The notes under the pieces: model-generated
The model's input: only the letters and a program-made list of their open reading frames with translations
Database searches by the model: none
What the model was told of the DNA's origin: nothing
NCBI GenBank assembly: GCA_014800245.1
Contig: JAAVGM010000011.1
Coordinates: forward strand, 164,026-228,025
Source of the DNA: Bacteroidales bacterium
GTDB lineage: Bacteria; Bacteroidota; Bacteroidia; Bacteroidales; Muribaculaceae
DNA length: 64,000 nucleotides
Direction: 5' to 3'
Program-made: the position numbers and the translations under genes
Shown here: one piece after another, positions 37,028 through 46,019 of the stretch
Position numbering within the stretch: the stretch's first letter is position 1
How the letters are laid out: every line of letters begins with the position of its first letter

Positions 37028-38248
37028 ATGATGAAACGCAATCTTTTTATATTCTTCTCTCTTGCTCTAATTCTTGTTTCATTTTCCGCTCATGCTGATA
37101 ATGAAATCAAGGATAATGAATTCAACCCTGTAAATACAGGTGTGACCACCCTATCGATCGCTCCCGATGCGCGAGGAAGCTCAATGGGTAACCTTGGAGC
37201 CGCCACCGACCCGGATATGAACAGCCAGTTCTGGAACCCCTCCAAATACGCTTTCGGTTATTCCACCGGAGGTCTGTCGCTATCCTACACCCCTTGGTTA
37301 CGTAAGATCGTAAACGATATCTTTCTTGCCAACCTTGCAGGATATTGGAAACTCGGAAGCGGAGACAATCAGGCTCTGAGTGCGTCGCTTCGTTATTTCT
37401 CTCTTGGAGAGGTGACATCGGGAGGTTCTGAAGATGGAACAGCTGCAATGACCATCAACCCCTATGAGTTTGCAATCGACCTTGGCTATTCAAGAAAATT
37501 GTCGGAGAAATTCTCCATGGGTGTTGTGCTTCGTTATATCCTTTCCGACCTTTCATACAACAACACATACACCGGCGAAAGCAACACTGCCGCTTCGGCA
37601 TTCTCCGTTGACCTTTCCGGTTATTATGTCACCTATCCCATGGTAGGCCGCAATGAATGTCAGTTCTCATGGGGTTTCGACATCTCGAATATCGGTACGA
37701 AAGTGAGCTACGACCATGGCGCCAACAATGCCTTCCTCCCCACCAACTTCCGTTTGGGAGCCAACTTCATGTTCCCACTTGCCGACTACAATACCCTTTC
37801 GTTTGGTCTTGATCTTAACAAACTCCTTGTGCCCACCAAACCACGCGCAAAGGATTATGAGATGGAGACTGCCGAAGGACAGGCTGAATATCAGGAAGCA
37901 CTCGATAAATGGAACGACATGTCGCCTATCACGGGTATATTCAAGAGTTTTTCGGATGCTCCCGGCGGATTCGGCGAGGAGCTGAAGGAGATCAACCTTT
38001 CATTAGGTGCGGAATATGCATACAATCAGCAGTTCTTTGCTCGCTTGGGTTATAACTATGAGCATCCTTCAAAGGGTGGTCGATCTTACTTCGCCTTCGG
38101 TGCAGGATTCTCTCTGAATGTGGTTCAGCTCGATGCGTCATATATGCTCGCCACAGCCCAGAGCTCACCGCTCGACCAGACTCTGCGTTTCACACTCACA
38201 TTCGATATGGACGGTCTGCGCGACCTCTTAGGCAAGCGAGGAAGATAA
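37028..38248 (+). CDS. porV: Type IX secretion system outer membrane protein PorV
   Basis: [37 protein letters not shown], FadL-like beta barrel; near porU. Confidence 0.88.
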   Translation: MMKRNLFIFFSLALILVSFSAHADNEIKDNEFNPVNTGVTTLSIAPDARGSSMGNLGAATDPDMNSQFWNPSKYAFGYSTGGLSLSYTPWLRKIVNDIFLANLAGYWKLGSGDNQALSASLRYFSLGEVTSGGSEDGTAAMTINPYEFAIDLGYSRKLSEKFSMGVVLRYILSDLSYNNTYTGESNTAASAFSVDLSGYYVTYPMVGRNECQFSWGFDISNIGTKVSYDHGANNAFLPTNFRLGANFMFPLADYNTLSFGLDLNKLLVPTKPRAKDYEMETAEGQAEYQEALDKWNDMSPITGIFKSFSDAPGGFGEELKEINLSLGAEYAYNQQFFARLGYNYEHPSKGGRSYFAFGAGFSLNVVQLDASYMLATAQSSPLDQTLRFTLTFDMDGLRDLLGKRGR

Positions 38249-38250
38249 AA

Positions 38251-38727
38251 ATGTATAGAATAGGACAAGGATACGACGTGCATCGCCTTGTGGAGGGTCG
38301 CGAATTGTGGCTCTGCGGCGAGAAGATTGATTTTGAGTTGGGTCTGCTCGGACATAGTGATGCGGATGTGGCAATTCATGCTCTATGCGATGCGATATTA
38401 GGCGCACTCGCTCTCGGAGATATCGGCAAACACTTTCCCGACTCCGATCCCCGTTATAAAGGGATCGACAGCAAGAAGCTCCTTTATCACGTATGCCGCT
38501 TGATGCGCGAGAAAGGATATGAATTAGGGAATTGCGATCTTACAATTTGTGCCGAGCGCCCCAAACTTCGTCCTCATATAGACACTATGCGCCAGACACT
38601 TGCAGAAGTTATCAACACCTCTGTTGATAACATTTCAGTCAAAGCCACCACCACCGAGCGTCTTGGCTTCACCGGACGCATGGAGGGGATATCAGCCTAT
38701 GCCGTGGCGCTTCTAAGAAAATCCTGA
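38251..38727 (+). CDS. ispF: 2-C-methyl-D-erythritol 2,4-cyclodiphosphate synthase
   Basis: [71 protein letters not shown]. Confidence 0.97.
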   Translation: MYRIGQGYDVHRLVEGRELWLCGEKIDFELGLLGHSDADVAIHALCDAILGALALGDIGKHFPDSDPRYKGIDSKKLLYHVCRLMREKGYELGNCDLTICAERPKLRPHIDTMRQTLAEVINTSVDNISVKATTTERLGFTGRMEGISAYAVALLRKS

Positions 38728-38742
38728 TACGATCAGCTGTCA

Positions 38743-39294
38743 ATGACCGACTTGCTTTTTCATCTTGCAGTAATAATCGCACTCGCTGCTGGAACCATCC
38801 GTGGATTCCGGCAGCGTCTCACATCTCAAGTGCCAAGCTGCATAGGCGTGGCTTTCGGAATTTTATGTTCCTATATCTTCCGTTTTCCGGCAGAAGAATT
38901 GGTCAGTTCGTTTCTTAAGGCGGAAGTGAAAGGTGTGGATGGGGAGTTTGTATTGAGCAATCTTTCCTGCACACTAATCTTCATCCTGGCCTATACCCTG
39001 TTTTATCTCTGCACCTACATCCTAAAATTCTTTTTCCGCATGATAGAGACCGGGATGCTGGATAATATCTGCGGTGCGCTTTTCGGGGCATTCCGTGGAG
39101 CTCTATTCGTTTCAATGGCCTTAAATATATGGCTGTCGGTGTTGCCGGAATCCCGCCTTCTGAAATATGCCATGCATGATGACGGTGATATTGTGCATGA
39201 AGTGATGCTCCTCTCCCCTTTCATGTTGGGAAGCGAAAGCGTAGATGAACTTGCCCATAAAGTGCAGCTCGAACAAGCAAAGATGATCTCCTAA
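38743..39294 (+). CDS. CvpA family membrane protein
   Basis: Four-TM protein with GTIRGFRQRL and GALFGAFRGALFVSMAL. Confidence 0.8.
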   Translation: MTDLLFHLAVIIALAAGTIRGFRQRLTSQVPSCIGVAFGILCSYIFRFPAEELVSSFLKAEVKGVDGEFVLSNLSCTLIFILAYTLFYLCTYILKFFFRMIETGMLDNICGALFGAFRGALFVSMALNIWLSVLPESRLLKYAMHDDGDIVHEVMLLSPFMLGSESVDELAHKVQLEQAKMIS

Positions 39295-39447
39295 AAGATA
39301 TTAGGCTCCATCCAATAAAATTGGGCTTCATACTACAAAATACCTCCCTTATTTGTTTATAATTAGTAAAATTATAAGTAATTTTGCATATATGTGCGCT
39401 AATATTAGTGCAGGAAATTACGAAAAATACTAAGTTTTAGACAAGAT

Positions 39448-40206
39448 ATGTTAAAAGTCAGCGACTTACACGCAGAAATAAATGGTAAGGAGATTCTTAA
39501 GGGAATCAATCTTGAAGTGAAACCGGGCGAGGTGCATGCCATCATGGGTCCGAATGGCTCGGGCAAATCCACATTATCCATGGTGCTTGCCGGAAATCCG
39601 GCTTATACCCCTACATCCGGATCTGCTGAATTTTATGGCAAGGATCTTTTGGCTATGCCTCCCGAAGTGAGGAGCCATGAGGGTCTTTTCCTCGGATTCC
39701 AGTATCCTGTGGAGATTCCCGGAGTGTCGATGGTGAATTTCATGCGTGCGGCAGTGAATGCAAAAAGAGCTTACTTCAATGAGCCCCCTATGACAGCCAC
39801 CGAATTTCTCAAAATGATGAGAGAGAAGCGTGCCGTTGTCGAACTCGATAATAAACTCGCTTCCCGTTCAGTCAACGAAGGTTTCTCCGGCGGTGAAAAG
39901 AAACGCAATGAGATTTTCCAGATGGCCGTGCTCGAACCTAAATTGTCAATTCTCGATGAGACCGACTCCGGATTGGATATCGATGCCTTGAGAATTGTGG
40001 CCGAGGGTGTCAATAAATTGAAAACCGAAAACAATGCCACCATCGTCATCACCCACTATCAGCGCCTTCTCGATTATATCAAACCGGATTTCGTGCATAT
40101 CCTTTATAAAGGGAAGATCGTGATGACCGGCGGACCCGAGCTTGCCCTCGATCTTGAGGAGAGAGGCTACGACTGGATTAAGGAACAGGTGGATAAGGAG
40201 GGCTGA
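39448..40206 (+). CDS. sufC: Fe-S cluster assembly ATPase SufC
   Basis: [53 protein letters not shown]. Confidence 0.96.
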   Translation: MLKVSDLHAEINGKEILKGINLEVKPGEVHAIMGPNGSGKSTLSMVLAGNPAYTPTSGSAEFYGKDLLAMPPEVRSHEGLFLGFQYPVEIPGVSMVNFMRAAVNAKRAYFNEPPMTATEFLKMMREKRAVVELDNKLASRSVNEGFSGGEKKRNEIFQMAVLEPKLSILDETDSGLDIDALRIVAEGVNKLKTENNATIVITHYQRLLDYIKPDFVHILYKGKIVMTGGPELALDLEERGYDWIKEQVDKEG

Positions 40207-40210
40207 TCGT

Positions 40211-41566
40211 ATGAGCGCACTTAAACAATATATCGATCTCTTCCGCGACCATCGCGATATCATCGACTCGCATAGCGCACCGGCCATCAATGCCTTGCGC
40301 CGGCGTGCGTTTGATGCACTCGATGGCGTGGAGCTCCCTAAGCCGGGAGCCGATAATTATGAGAACACCGATCTGGAGACAATGCTGTCTCCGGATTACG
40401 GCTTGAATATTGCAAGGCTGAATATAGATGTGAATCCGGCAGCCACCTTCCATTGCGATGTACCCAGAATATCATCCCACCCCTTCATAGTAATCAATGA
40501 CAGCTATGTGGAGAATCCTCGTACCTACGAAGGGCTCCCCGAGGGTGTTGAAGTTGGTTCGCTGAAGGAGTTTGCATTAAAAGACCCTGCCACCTTTGCC
40601 CATTTCTATGGCAAGGAGGCGGATATGGCGAATCCTATGGTGGCTCTCAACACTCTGCTTGCTCAGGATGGTTTCTATCTTCGTGTAAAGAAGGGTGTTC
40701 GGATTGAAAAGCCCTTGCAATTGGTGAATATCCTGCAGAATGGCATGCCTCTGATGGCTGTGCGCCGTCTGCTTGTGATTATAGAAGACAATGCCTCCGC
40801 CAAACTCCTTGTATGCGACCATACACAGAATCCGGATCTTGAATTCCTTTCGCTCGAAACAGTGGAGATTTTCGTTGGAGAGAATGCTGAATTCGATTTC
40901 TACAACCTGGAGGAATCCACAGTGAAGACTCAACGCATATCCACACTCTATCTCGCTCAAAAGCGCGACAGCCGCGTGGTGATCGATGGCATCACTCTCT
41001 ATAACGGCACCACCCGCAATGAATATTATTGTCGCTTCGAGGGAGAGAATGCCTCTCTCCGCCTTTTGGGAATGGGTATTGAGGATGAATGCCGCAAGGT
41101 TTCGACATATTCCCGAATCGATCATGCCGTGCCTCGCTGCCATTCTGATGAGCTCTTTAAATTCTCTATAGATGAGGAGGCAAGAGGAGCCTTCACAGGA
41201 AGAATATATGTGGCAGAGGGAGCTGTGAAAACCGAAGCCTATCAGAGCAACCGCAACCTTGTGGGGAGCGACACTGCAAGAATGGAGAGCAAACCCGAAT
41301 TGGAGATCTATAACGATGATGTAAAATGTTCGCATGGTTCGGCAATAGGTCAGCTTGATCCTCTCCAGATGTTCTATATGCGCACCCGTGGGATTGACGA
41401 ACCGACTGCCCTCCTCCTCCTAAAACAGGCGTTTATGGCTGATATCATCGATGGCGTCAGGGTCGAGGCTTTGCGCGATCGTCTTCACCTCCTCGTGGAG
41501 CGCCGTTTTGCCGGAGCTGTATCAGCCTGCGCATCGTGTGCCGGCTGCAATAAATTACCAGAATAA
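40211..41566 (+). CDS. sufD: Fe-S cluster assembly protein SufD
   Basis: YQSNRNLVGSDTARMESKPELEIYNDDVKCSHGSAIGQLDPLQMFYMRTRGI. Start chosen at MSALKQYID; the ORF track starts at 40142. Confidence 0.94.
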   Translation: MSALKQYIDLFRDHRDIIDSHSAPAINALRRRAFDALDGVELPKPGADNYENTDLETMLSPDYGLNIARLNIDVNPAATFHCDVPRISSHPFIVINDSYVENPRTYEGLPEGVEVGSLKEFALKDPATFAHFYGKEADMANPMVALNTLLAQDGFYLRVKKGVRIEKPLQLVNILQNGMPLMAVRRLLVIIEDNASAKLLVCDHTQNPDLEFLSLETVEIFVGENAEFDFYNLEESTVKTQRISTLYLAQKRDSRVVIDGITLYNGTTRNEYYCRFEGENASLRLLGMGIEDECRKVSTYSRIDHAVPRCHSDELFKFSIDEEARGAFTGRIYVAEGAVKTEAYQSNRNLVGSDTARMESKPELEIYNDDVKCSHGSAIGQLDPLQMFYMRTRGIDEPTALLLLKQAFMADIIDGVRVEALRDRLHLLVERRFAGAVSACASCAGCNKLPE

Positions 41567-42792
41567 TGTCATTATCAGATAAAGATATATTGAAAATAAG
41601 AGATGAGTTCCCGATTCTTTCACGAAAAGTGGGAGAACGGGATCTCGTCTATCTCGACAATACCGCCACTTCGCTCACTCCTCGCCGGGTGGTGAGCGAG
41701 ATTGAATTCCTATATGCCAACAGCAAGGCTAATGTGCATCGAGGCGTGCATACTCTTTCCCAGGAAGCCACCGACCGCCAGGAACATACTCGCCGCCGTG
41801 TGCAGGGATGGATTAATGCAGATAGCTTTGAGGAGATAATCTTCACACGCGGCACAACAGAGGCCATCAACCTTGTGGCATCCTCTTTCGGCGACCGTTT
41901 CAAGGATGGGGATGAGATTATACTCACCGTAATGGAGCATCACGCCAATATTGTGCCTTGGCAGCTTCTTCAGCGCCATAAGGATATAAAGATTCGCGTG
42001 GTGGATATCAACGACCGTGGCGAACTTGACCTTGACCAATATCGATCTCTATTCAATGAACATACGGTTTTTGCATCATTCACACATATCAGCAATGTGT
42101 TGGGGACAGTGAATCCCGTAAAGGAGATGACTGAAATTGCCCATTCTCATGGGGTGCCTGTCTTGGTGGATGGAGCGCAGGCTTCGCCTCATCTTCGCCC
42201 GGATATGAAGGATATAGGATGTGATTTCTATGTCTTCTCTTCCCATAAGATGTATGGACCGACCGGGGTAGGCGTTTTATATGGTCGCAAGGAGTTATTG
42301 GAATCCATGCCCCCCTATCAGGGAGGTGGAGAGATGATTAAGCATGTATCTTTCGAACATACCACCTTTGCCGATCTACCCTTTAAATTCGAAGCAGGAA
42401 CCCCTGATTTCATCGACATAGCGGCTTTTTCCAAAGCTATAGATTTCATTGAGGAGACAGGGATAGGGAATATCAGAGATCATGAGGAGAAGCTACTCGA
42501 CTATGCCACCAAAAGACTCCTTGAAATTCCGGGGATAAAGGTATATGGAAATGCTCCGCATAAGGCGGCTGTGCTCTCTTTCAATATCGGAGAGGCTCAC
42601 AATTATGATGTGGGATTCCTTTTGGATAAGATGGGTGTGGCTGTCCGTACAGGTCATCACTGCGCCCAACCTCTTATGGAACGTCTTGGCATTCCCGGCA
42701 CGGTCAGAGCATCCTTTGCTGTGTATAACACCTTTGAGGAGGCCGATAAACTCATCGAGGCCTTAAAACGAATAGCCCCGATGCTGCTTTAA
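41566..42792 (+). CDS. sufS: Cysteine desulfurase SufS
   Basis: YLDNTATSLTPRRV, ANVHRGVHTLSQEAT, FSSHKMYGPTGVGVLYGRKELLE, VAVRTGHHCAQPLMERLG. Confidence 0.96.
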   Translation: MSLSDKDILKIRDEFPILSRKVGERDLVYLDNTATSLTPRRVVSEIEFLYANSKANVHRGVHTLSQEATDRQEHTRRRVQGWINADSFEEIIFTRGTTEAINLVASSFGDRFKDGDEIILTVMEHHANIVPWQLLQRHKDIKIRVVDINDRGELDLDQYRSLFNEHTVFASFTHISNVLGTVNPVKEMTEIAHSHGVPVLVDGAQASPHLRPDMKDIGCDFYVFSSHKMYGPTGVGVLYGRKELLESMPPYQGGGEMIKHVSFEHTTFADLPFKFEAGTPDFIDIAAFSKAIDFIEETGIGNIRDHEEKLLDYATKRLLEIPGIKVYGNAPHKAAVLSFNIGEAHNYDVGFLLDKMGVAVRTGHHCAQPLMERLGIPGTVRASFAVYNTFEEADKLIEALKRIAPMLL

Positions 42793-42801
42793 TCGGATTC
42801 C

Positions 42802-43464
42802 CTATTTCTTCTTATCTGAAGCGGAGAGGTCTTCTGAATTTTCAGAGCCATCATATTTAAGCACAGGGAGCGACCAATCGAAGAGGAGCACGCAGAAGCG
42901 AAGACCGATCACTGTGACGCCACAGGCCGCCTGCTGAAACACTGTGGAGCCTCCAAACAGATCTATCAGCCAATAGACCACTCCTCCGGCGAGACACGCC
43001 GTGGCATATATATCTTTGCGGAAGAAGAGCGGTTCTTCGTTGATGAGGATATCTCTGACCACACCGCCAAACGAACCGGTGATCGTACCCATCACTATCG
43101 CCCCCCACATAGGATAGCCCGAGGCAAGAGTCTTCTGAATACCGATCACTACAAACAGCGCCAAACCTATGGCGTCGAATATGAAAAGCAAGCGGTTATG
43201 GCTAACCAATACTTTTCGGAAGATTATAACGGTGAGAAGAGAGATCCCTGTAACAGCAAGATAGACCGGGGTCTGCAACCAGAAAACAGGGATATCCAAA
43301 AGAAGATCTCGGAGGGTTCCGCCTCCGATGGCTGTGACCAAACCGATGGTATATGCTCCGAAAAGATCAAAATGCTTCACGGCTGCGAGACGGATACCGC
43401 TTATCGCAAAAGCTATCGTTCCAACAATCTCTATGATGAAGAGAAAGAGTGTATCTATGTTCAT
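42802..43464 (-). CDS. Trimeric intracellular cation (TRIC) channel family protein
   Basis: EIVGTIAFAISGIRLAAVKHFDLFGAYTIGLVTAIGGGTLRDLLLD and its repeat GAIVMGTITGSFGGVVRDIL. Confidence 0.9.
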   Translation of the reverse strand: MNIDTLFLFIIEIVGTIAFAISGIRLAAVKHFDLFGAYTIGLVTAIGGGTLRDLLLDIPVFWLQTPVYLAVTGISLLTVIIFRKVLVSHNRLLFIFDAIGLALFVVIGIQKTLASGYPMWGAIVMGTITGSFGGVVRDILINEEPLFFRKDIYATACLAGGVVYWLIDLFGGSTVFQQAACGVTVIGLRFCVLLFDWSLPVLKYDGSENSEDLSASDKKK

Positions 43465-43471
43465 TCTGTAA

Positions 43472-43538
43472 ATATTAAAAAACGGTGCAAAATTAGTGAA
43501 ATACTTTAAATCTCACAATTTTTGCACCGTTTTTAATA
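43472..43538 (-). terminator. Hairpin terminator downstream of ahpF
   Basis: ATATTAAAAAACGGTGCAAAA pairs with TTTTTGCACCGTTTTTAATAT. Confidence 0.75.
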
Positions 43539-43580
43539 TCTTTATTCCCTCCTCGTTAAGGGAATCGGATAGAACTTGTT

Positions 43581-45155
43581 TTAGAGGTTTCCTCTCATCT
43601 TATCATCCACAGCCGTGAGCGCAGCCTTTGCGCCCTCTCCCATAGCAATCACAATCTGCTTATAGGGCACATCCGTGACATCGCCGGCAGCATAAACGCC
43701 CTTCACTGATGTGCGGCAGAAGGAGTCTGTCTCAATCTCCTTGCGACTGTTGAGCGCCACCTCTCCTTCAAACACCTGCGTGTTCGGAGTCAAGCCTATC
43801 TGCACGAATACACCGGCAACAGGATATTCTTTTGTTTCTCCCGAGGTTCTGTCTTTAGCAACAACAGCAGTGACATTTCGTCCGTCTCCCTTAACCTCCG
43901 TCAAGGCCGTGGATAAATGGATATCAACATTATCGAATGTGGCCAATTTTTTCTGAAGAACCTCATCCGCTTTCAATGTATCCATAAATTCAAAGAGATC
44001 CACATGTGTGGCAATTCCAGCAAGATCAATGGCTGCTTCTACGCCTGAATTGCCGCCTCCGACTACAGCCACTCGTTTCCCTCTATAGAAAGGTCCGTCG
44101 CAATGGGTGCAGAAAGCCACTCCTTTACCTAAATAGTCTGCTTCACCCTCAACATTCAGTTTTCTCCATGAAGCACCTGTGGCAATCACCACTTGCGGAG
44201 CTTCGAAAGTCTCTCCGCTGTCGGCAACAAGTTTCTTAACCTCTCCTCGGAGATCGGCTGAAACAATGCGTCGATTATCAAAAATCCCTATCTCATATGC
44301 ATCCAAGTGTTTGCGAAGATCGGAAGCAAGGGCTGTTCCGGTGGTGACAGGCACAGAGATGAGATTCTCTATCTCCGATGTATCTTTCACCTGTCCCCCT
44401 ATTCTTCCGGCCACAACTCCCACCTTCATCCCCTTTCGTGCAAGATAAATGGCTGCGGCTGCCCCGGCAGGACCGCCCCCCGCAATAACGACGTCAAAAC
44501 CTAAAGGAGTGTTATCCGCTACACCATTATCAAGGGAGGTGCCGAAGGAAGTTTCAAGTTTACCGACAAGTTCGCCCAAAGTGGCCTGTCCGACATTCAG
44601 CAGTTCGCCGTTGGCATAGACCGTAGGAACTCCATTGATGTTATAATCCTTCACCATCTGTTGGGCTGCCCCTCCGTCGATCACCTTATTGCTTATCCCC
44701 GGATTAAGCAATGTAATCACATTAAGGGCTTGCACCACATCCGGACAGATTGAACATGTAAGCGAAACGAAGGTCATGATCTCCACCGGACCATTGATTG
44801 CCTCTATCCTTTTCTGCATTGCCTCATCAGGAAGATTCTTCCCCTGACCGGCTGCATTCAACACGGCAAGGATCAAAGAGGAAAACTCATGTCCGCCGGG
44901 AACTCCAACAAACTCAATGCCTGTTGGCACTCCATCCTTCCATATTGAAAGCACGGGAGCATTCTCCTCTGTGGGGAAATCTTCCACCTTTACTGAAAAG
45001 GAGGGTGAGGAGGAAGCGAAGTCAGTGGCAAACTCCTCCATCTCTTTCCTGTTGCTATCTTCCGGACTCCCTTGCACAAGGAGGAGAATTGATGTGTCGA
45101 GATCGGAGAATATATTTTTAAGCTGGTCAATGATATCTTTATCAAGATGTGCCAT
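43581..45155 (-). CDS. ahpF: Alkyl hydroperoxide reductase subunit F
   Basis: N-terminal thioredoxin-like domain (SLTCSICPDVVQAL), FAD domain (IAGGGPAGAAAAIYLARKG), redox CxxC (FCTHCDGPFY). Start MAHLDKD chosen; the ORF track starts at 45188. Confidence 0.95.
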   Translation of the reverse strand: MAHLDKDIIDQLKNIFSDLDTSILLLVQGSPEDSNRKEMEEFATDFASSSPSFSVKVEDFPTEENAPVLSIWKDGVPTGIEFVGVPGGHEFSSLILAVLNAAGQGKNLPDEAMQKRIEAINGPVEIMTFVSLTCSICPDVVQALNVITLLNPGISNKVIDGGAAQQMVKDYNINGVPTVYANGELLNVGQATLGELVGKLETSFGTSLDNGVADNTPLGFDVVIAGGGPAGAAAAIYLARKGMKVGVVAGRIGGQVKDTSEIENLISVPVTTGTALASDLRKHLDAYEIGIFDNRRIVSADLRGEVKKLVADSGETFEAPQVVIATGASWRKLNVEGEADYLGKGVAFCTHCDGPFYRGKRVAVVGGGNSGVEAAIDLAGIATHVDLFEFMDTLKADEVLQKKLATFDNVDIHLSTALTEVKGDGRNVTAVVAKDRTSGETKEYPVAGVFVQIGLTPNTQVFEGEVALNSRKEIETDSFCRTSVKGVYAAGDVTDVPYKQIVIAMGEGAKAALTAVDDKMRGNL

Positions 45156-45176
45156 ATGGTATCTATTTTTATAAAA

Positions 45177-45207
45177 ACGAGGTCGCAAGACACGCTCACG
45201 ACCTCGT
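45177..45207 (-). terminator. Intra-operonic hairpin/attenuator between ahpC and ahpF
   Basis: ACGAGGTCG (45177-45185) pairs with CGACCTCGT (45199-45207); minus strand continues with a T tract (TTTTTAT). Confidence 0.7.
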
Positions 45208-45255
45208 CGGGTTAATACTCATTCTTTACTATGCAATTATGCTAAACAATGCTTT

Positions 45256-45822
45256 TTAGATCTTTCCTACAAGGTCGATTGAAGGTTTGAGGGTTGCAGC
45301 GCCCTCTTTCCATTTAGCGGGACAAACCTCGCCGGGGTGAGATGCCACAAATTGAGCGGCCTCCACTTTGCGAAGAAGTTCGTCGGCATTTCGACCTATG
45401 CTGTTATCCTGAATCTCAACAAGCTTGATGAGACCTTCAGGATCGGAAACGAATGTGCCTCGATATGCCACGCCTTCCTCTTCATCCATCACGCCGAATG
45501 CACGGGCCAAAAGACCCTTGTTATCGGCAAGCATCGGATATTGAATCTTCTTGATGCTGTCGGAAGCATCGTGCCATGCCTTATGCACAAACTGAGTGTC
45601 GCAGCTTACGGAGTAAACCTCCACACCCATTGATTTAAGTTTATCATATTTCTCTGCGAGATCCACAAGCTCGGTGGGGCATACGAAAGTGAAGTCGGCA
45701 GGATAGAAGAAGAACACTGCCCATTTGCCGAGGACATCCTTATCTGTCACTGTCTTGAACTCTCCGTTATGATATGCCTGAACCTTAAACTCAGGGATAC
45801 GTGTGTTTACAATAGTATTCAT
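45256..45822 (-). CDS. ahpC: Peroxiredoxin (alkyl hydroperoxide reductase subunit C)
   Basis: FFYPADFTFVCPTELVDLAEKYDKLKSMGVEVYSVSCDTQFVHKAWHD; HPGEVCPAKWKEG. Confidence 0.97.
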   Translation of the reverse strand: MNTIVNTRIPEFKVQAYHNGEFKTVTDKDVLGKWAVFFFYPADFTFVCPTELVDLAEKYDKLKSMGVEVYSVSCDTQFVHKAWHDASDSIKKIQYPMLADNKGLLARAFGVMDEEEGVAYRGTFVSDPEGLIKLVEIQDNSIGRNADELLRKVEAAQFVASHPGEVCPAKWKEGAATLKPSIDLVGKI

Positions 45823-45950
45823 TTCAATTATTCTTTTTATTTTAAATTATCTATTTCTTTTTGTTATACCCTTAAAACGCACCTTTAATCCCAAAGGTTG
45901 ACTCCTTTCAGATTCTTTAACCTTATCGAAGAAATAGCTAAAATATATAA

Positions 45951-45996
45951 AAAATATTGCTGCCTGATAAAAGATTTTATCGGACAGCAATATTTA
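45951..45996 (-). terminator. Hairpin downstream of LRR protein gene
   Basis: AAATATTGCTGCCTGATAAAA pairs with TTTTATCGGACAGCAATATTT with two mismatches. Confidence 0.65.
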
Positions 45997-46019
45997 TAAA
46001 GGTTTTTCTCTATTCAAGC

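Noticed and set aside
40577-41335. 252-aa minus ORF
   Set aside because: Antisense to sufD; no independent support.
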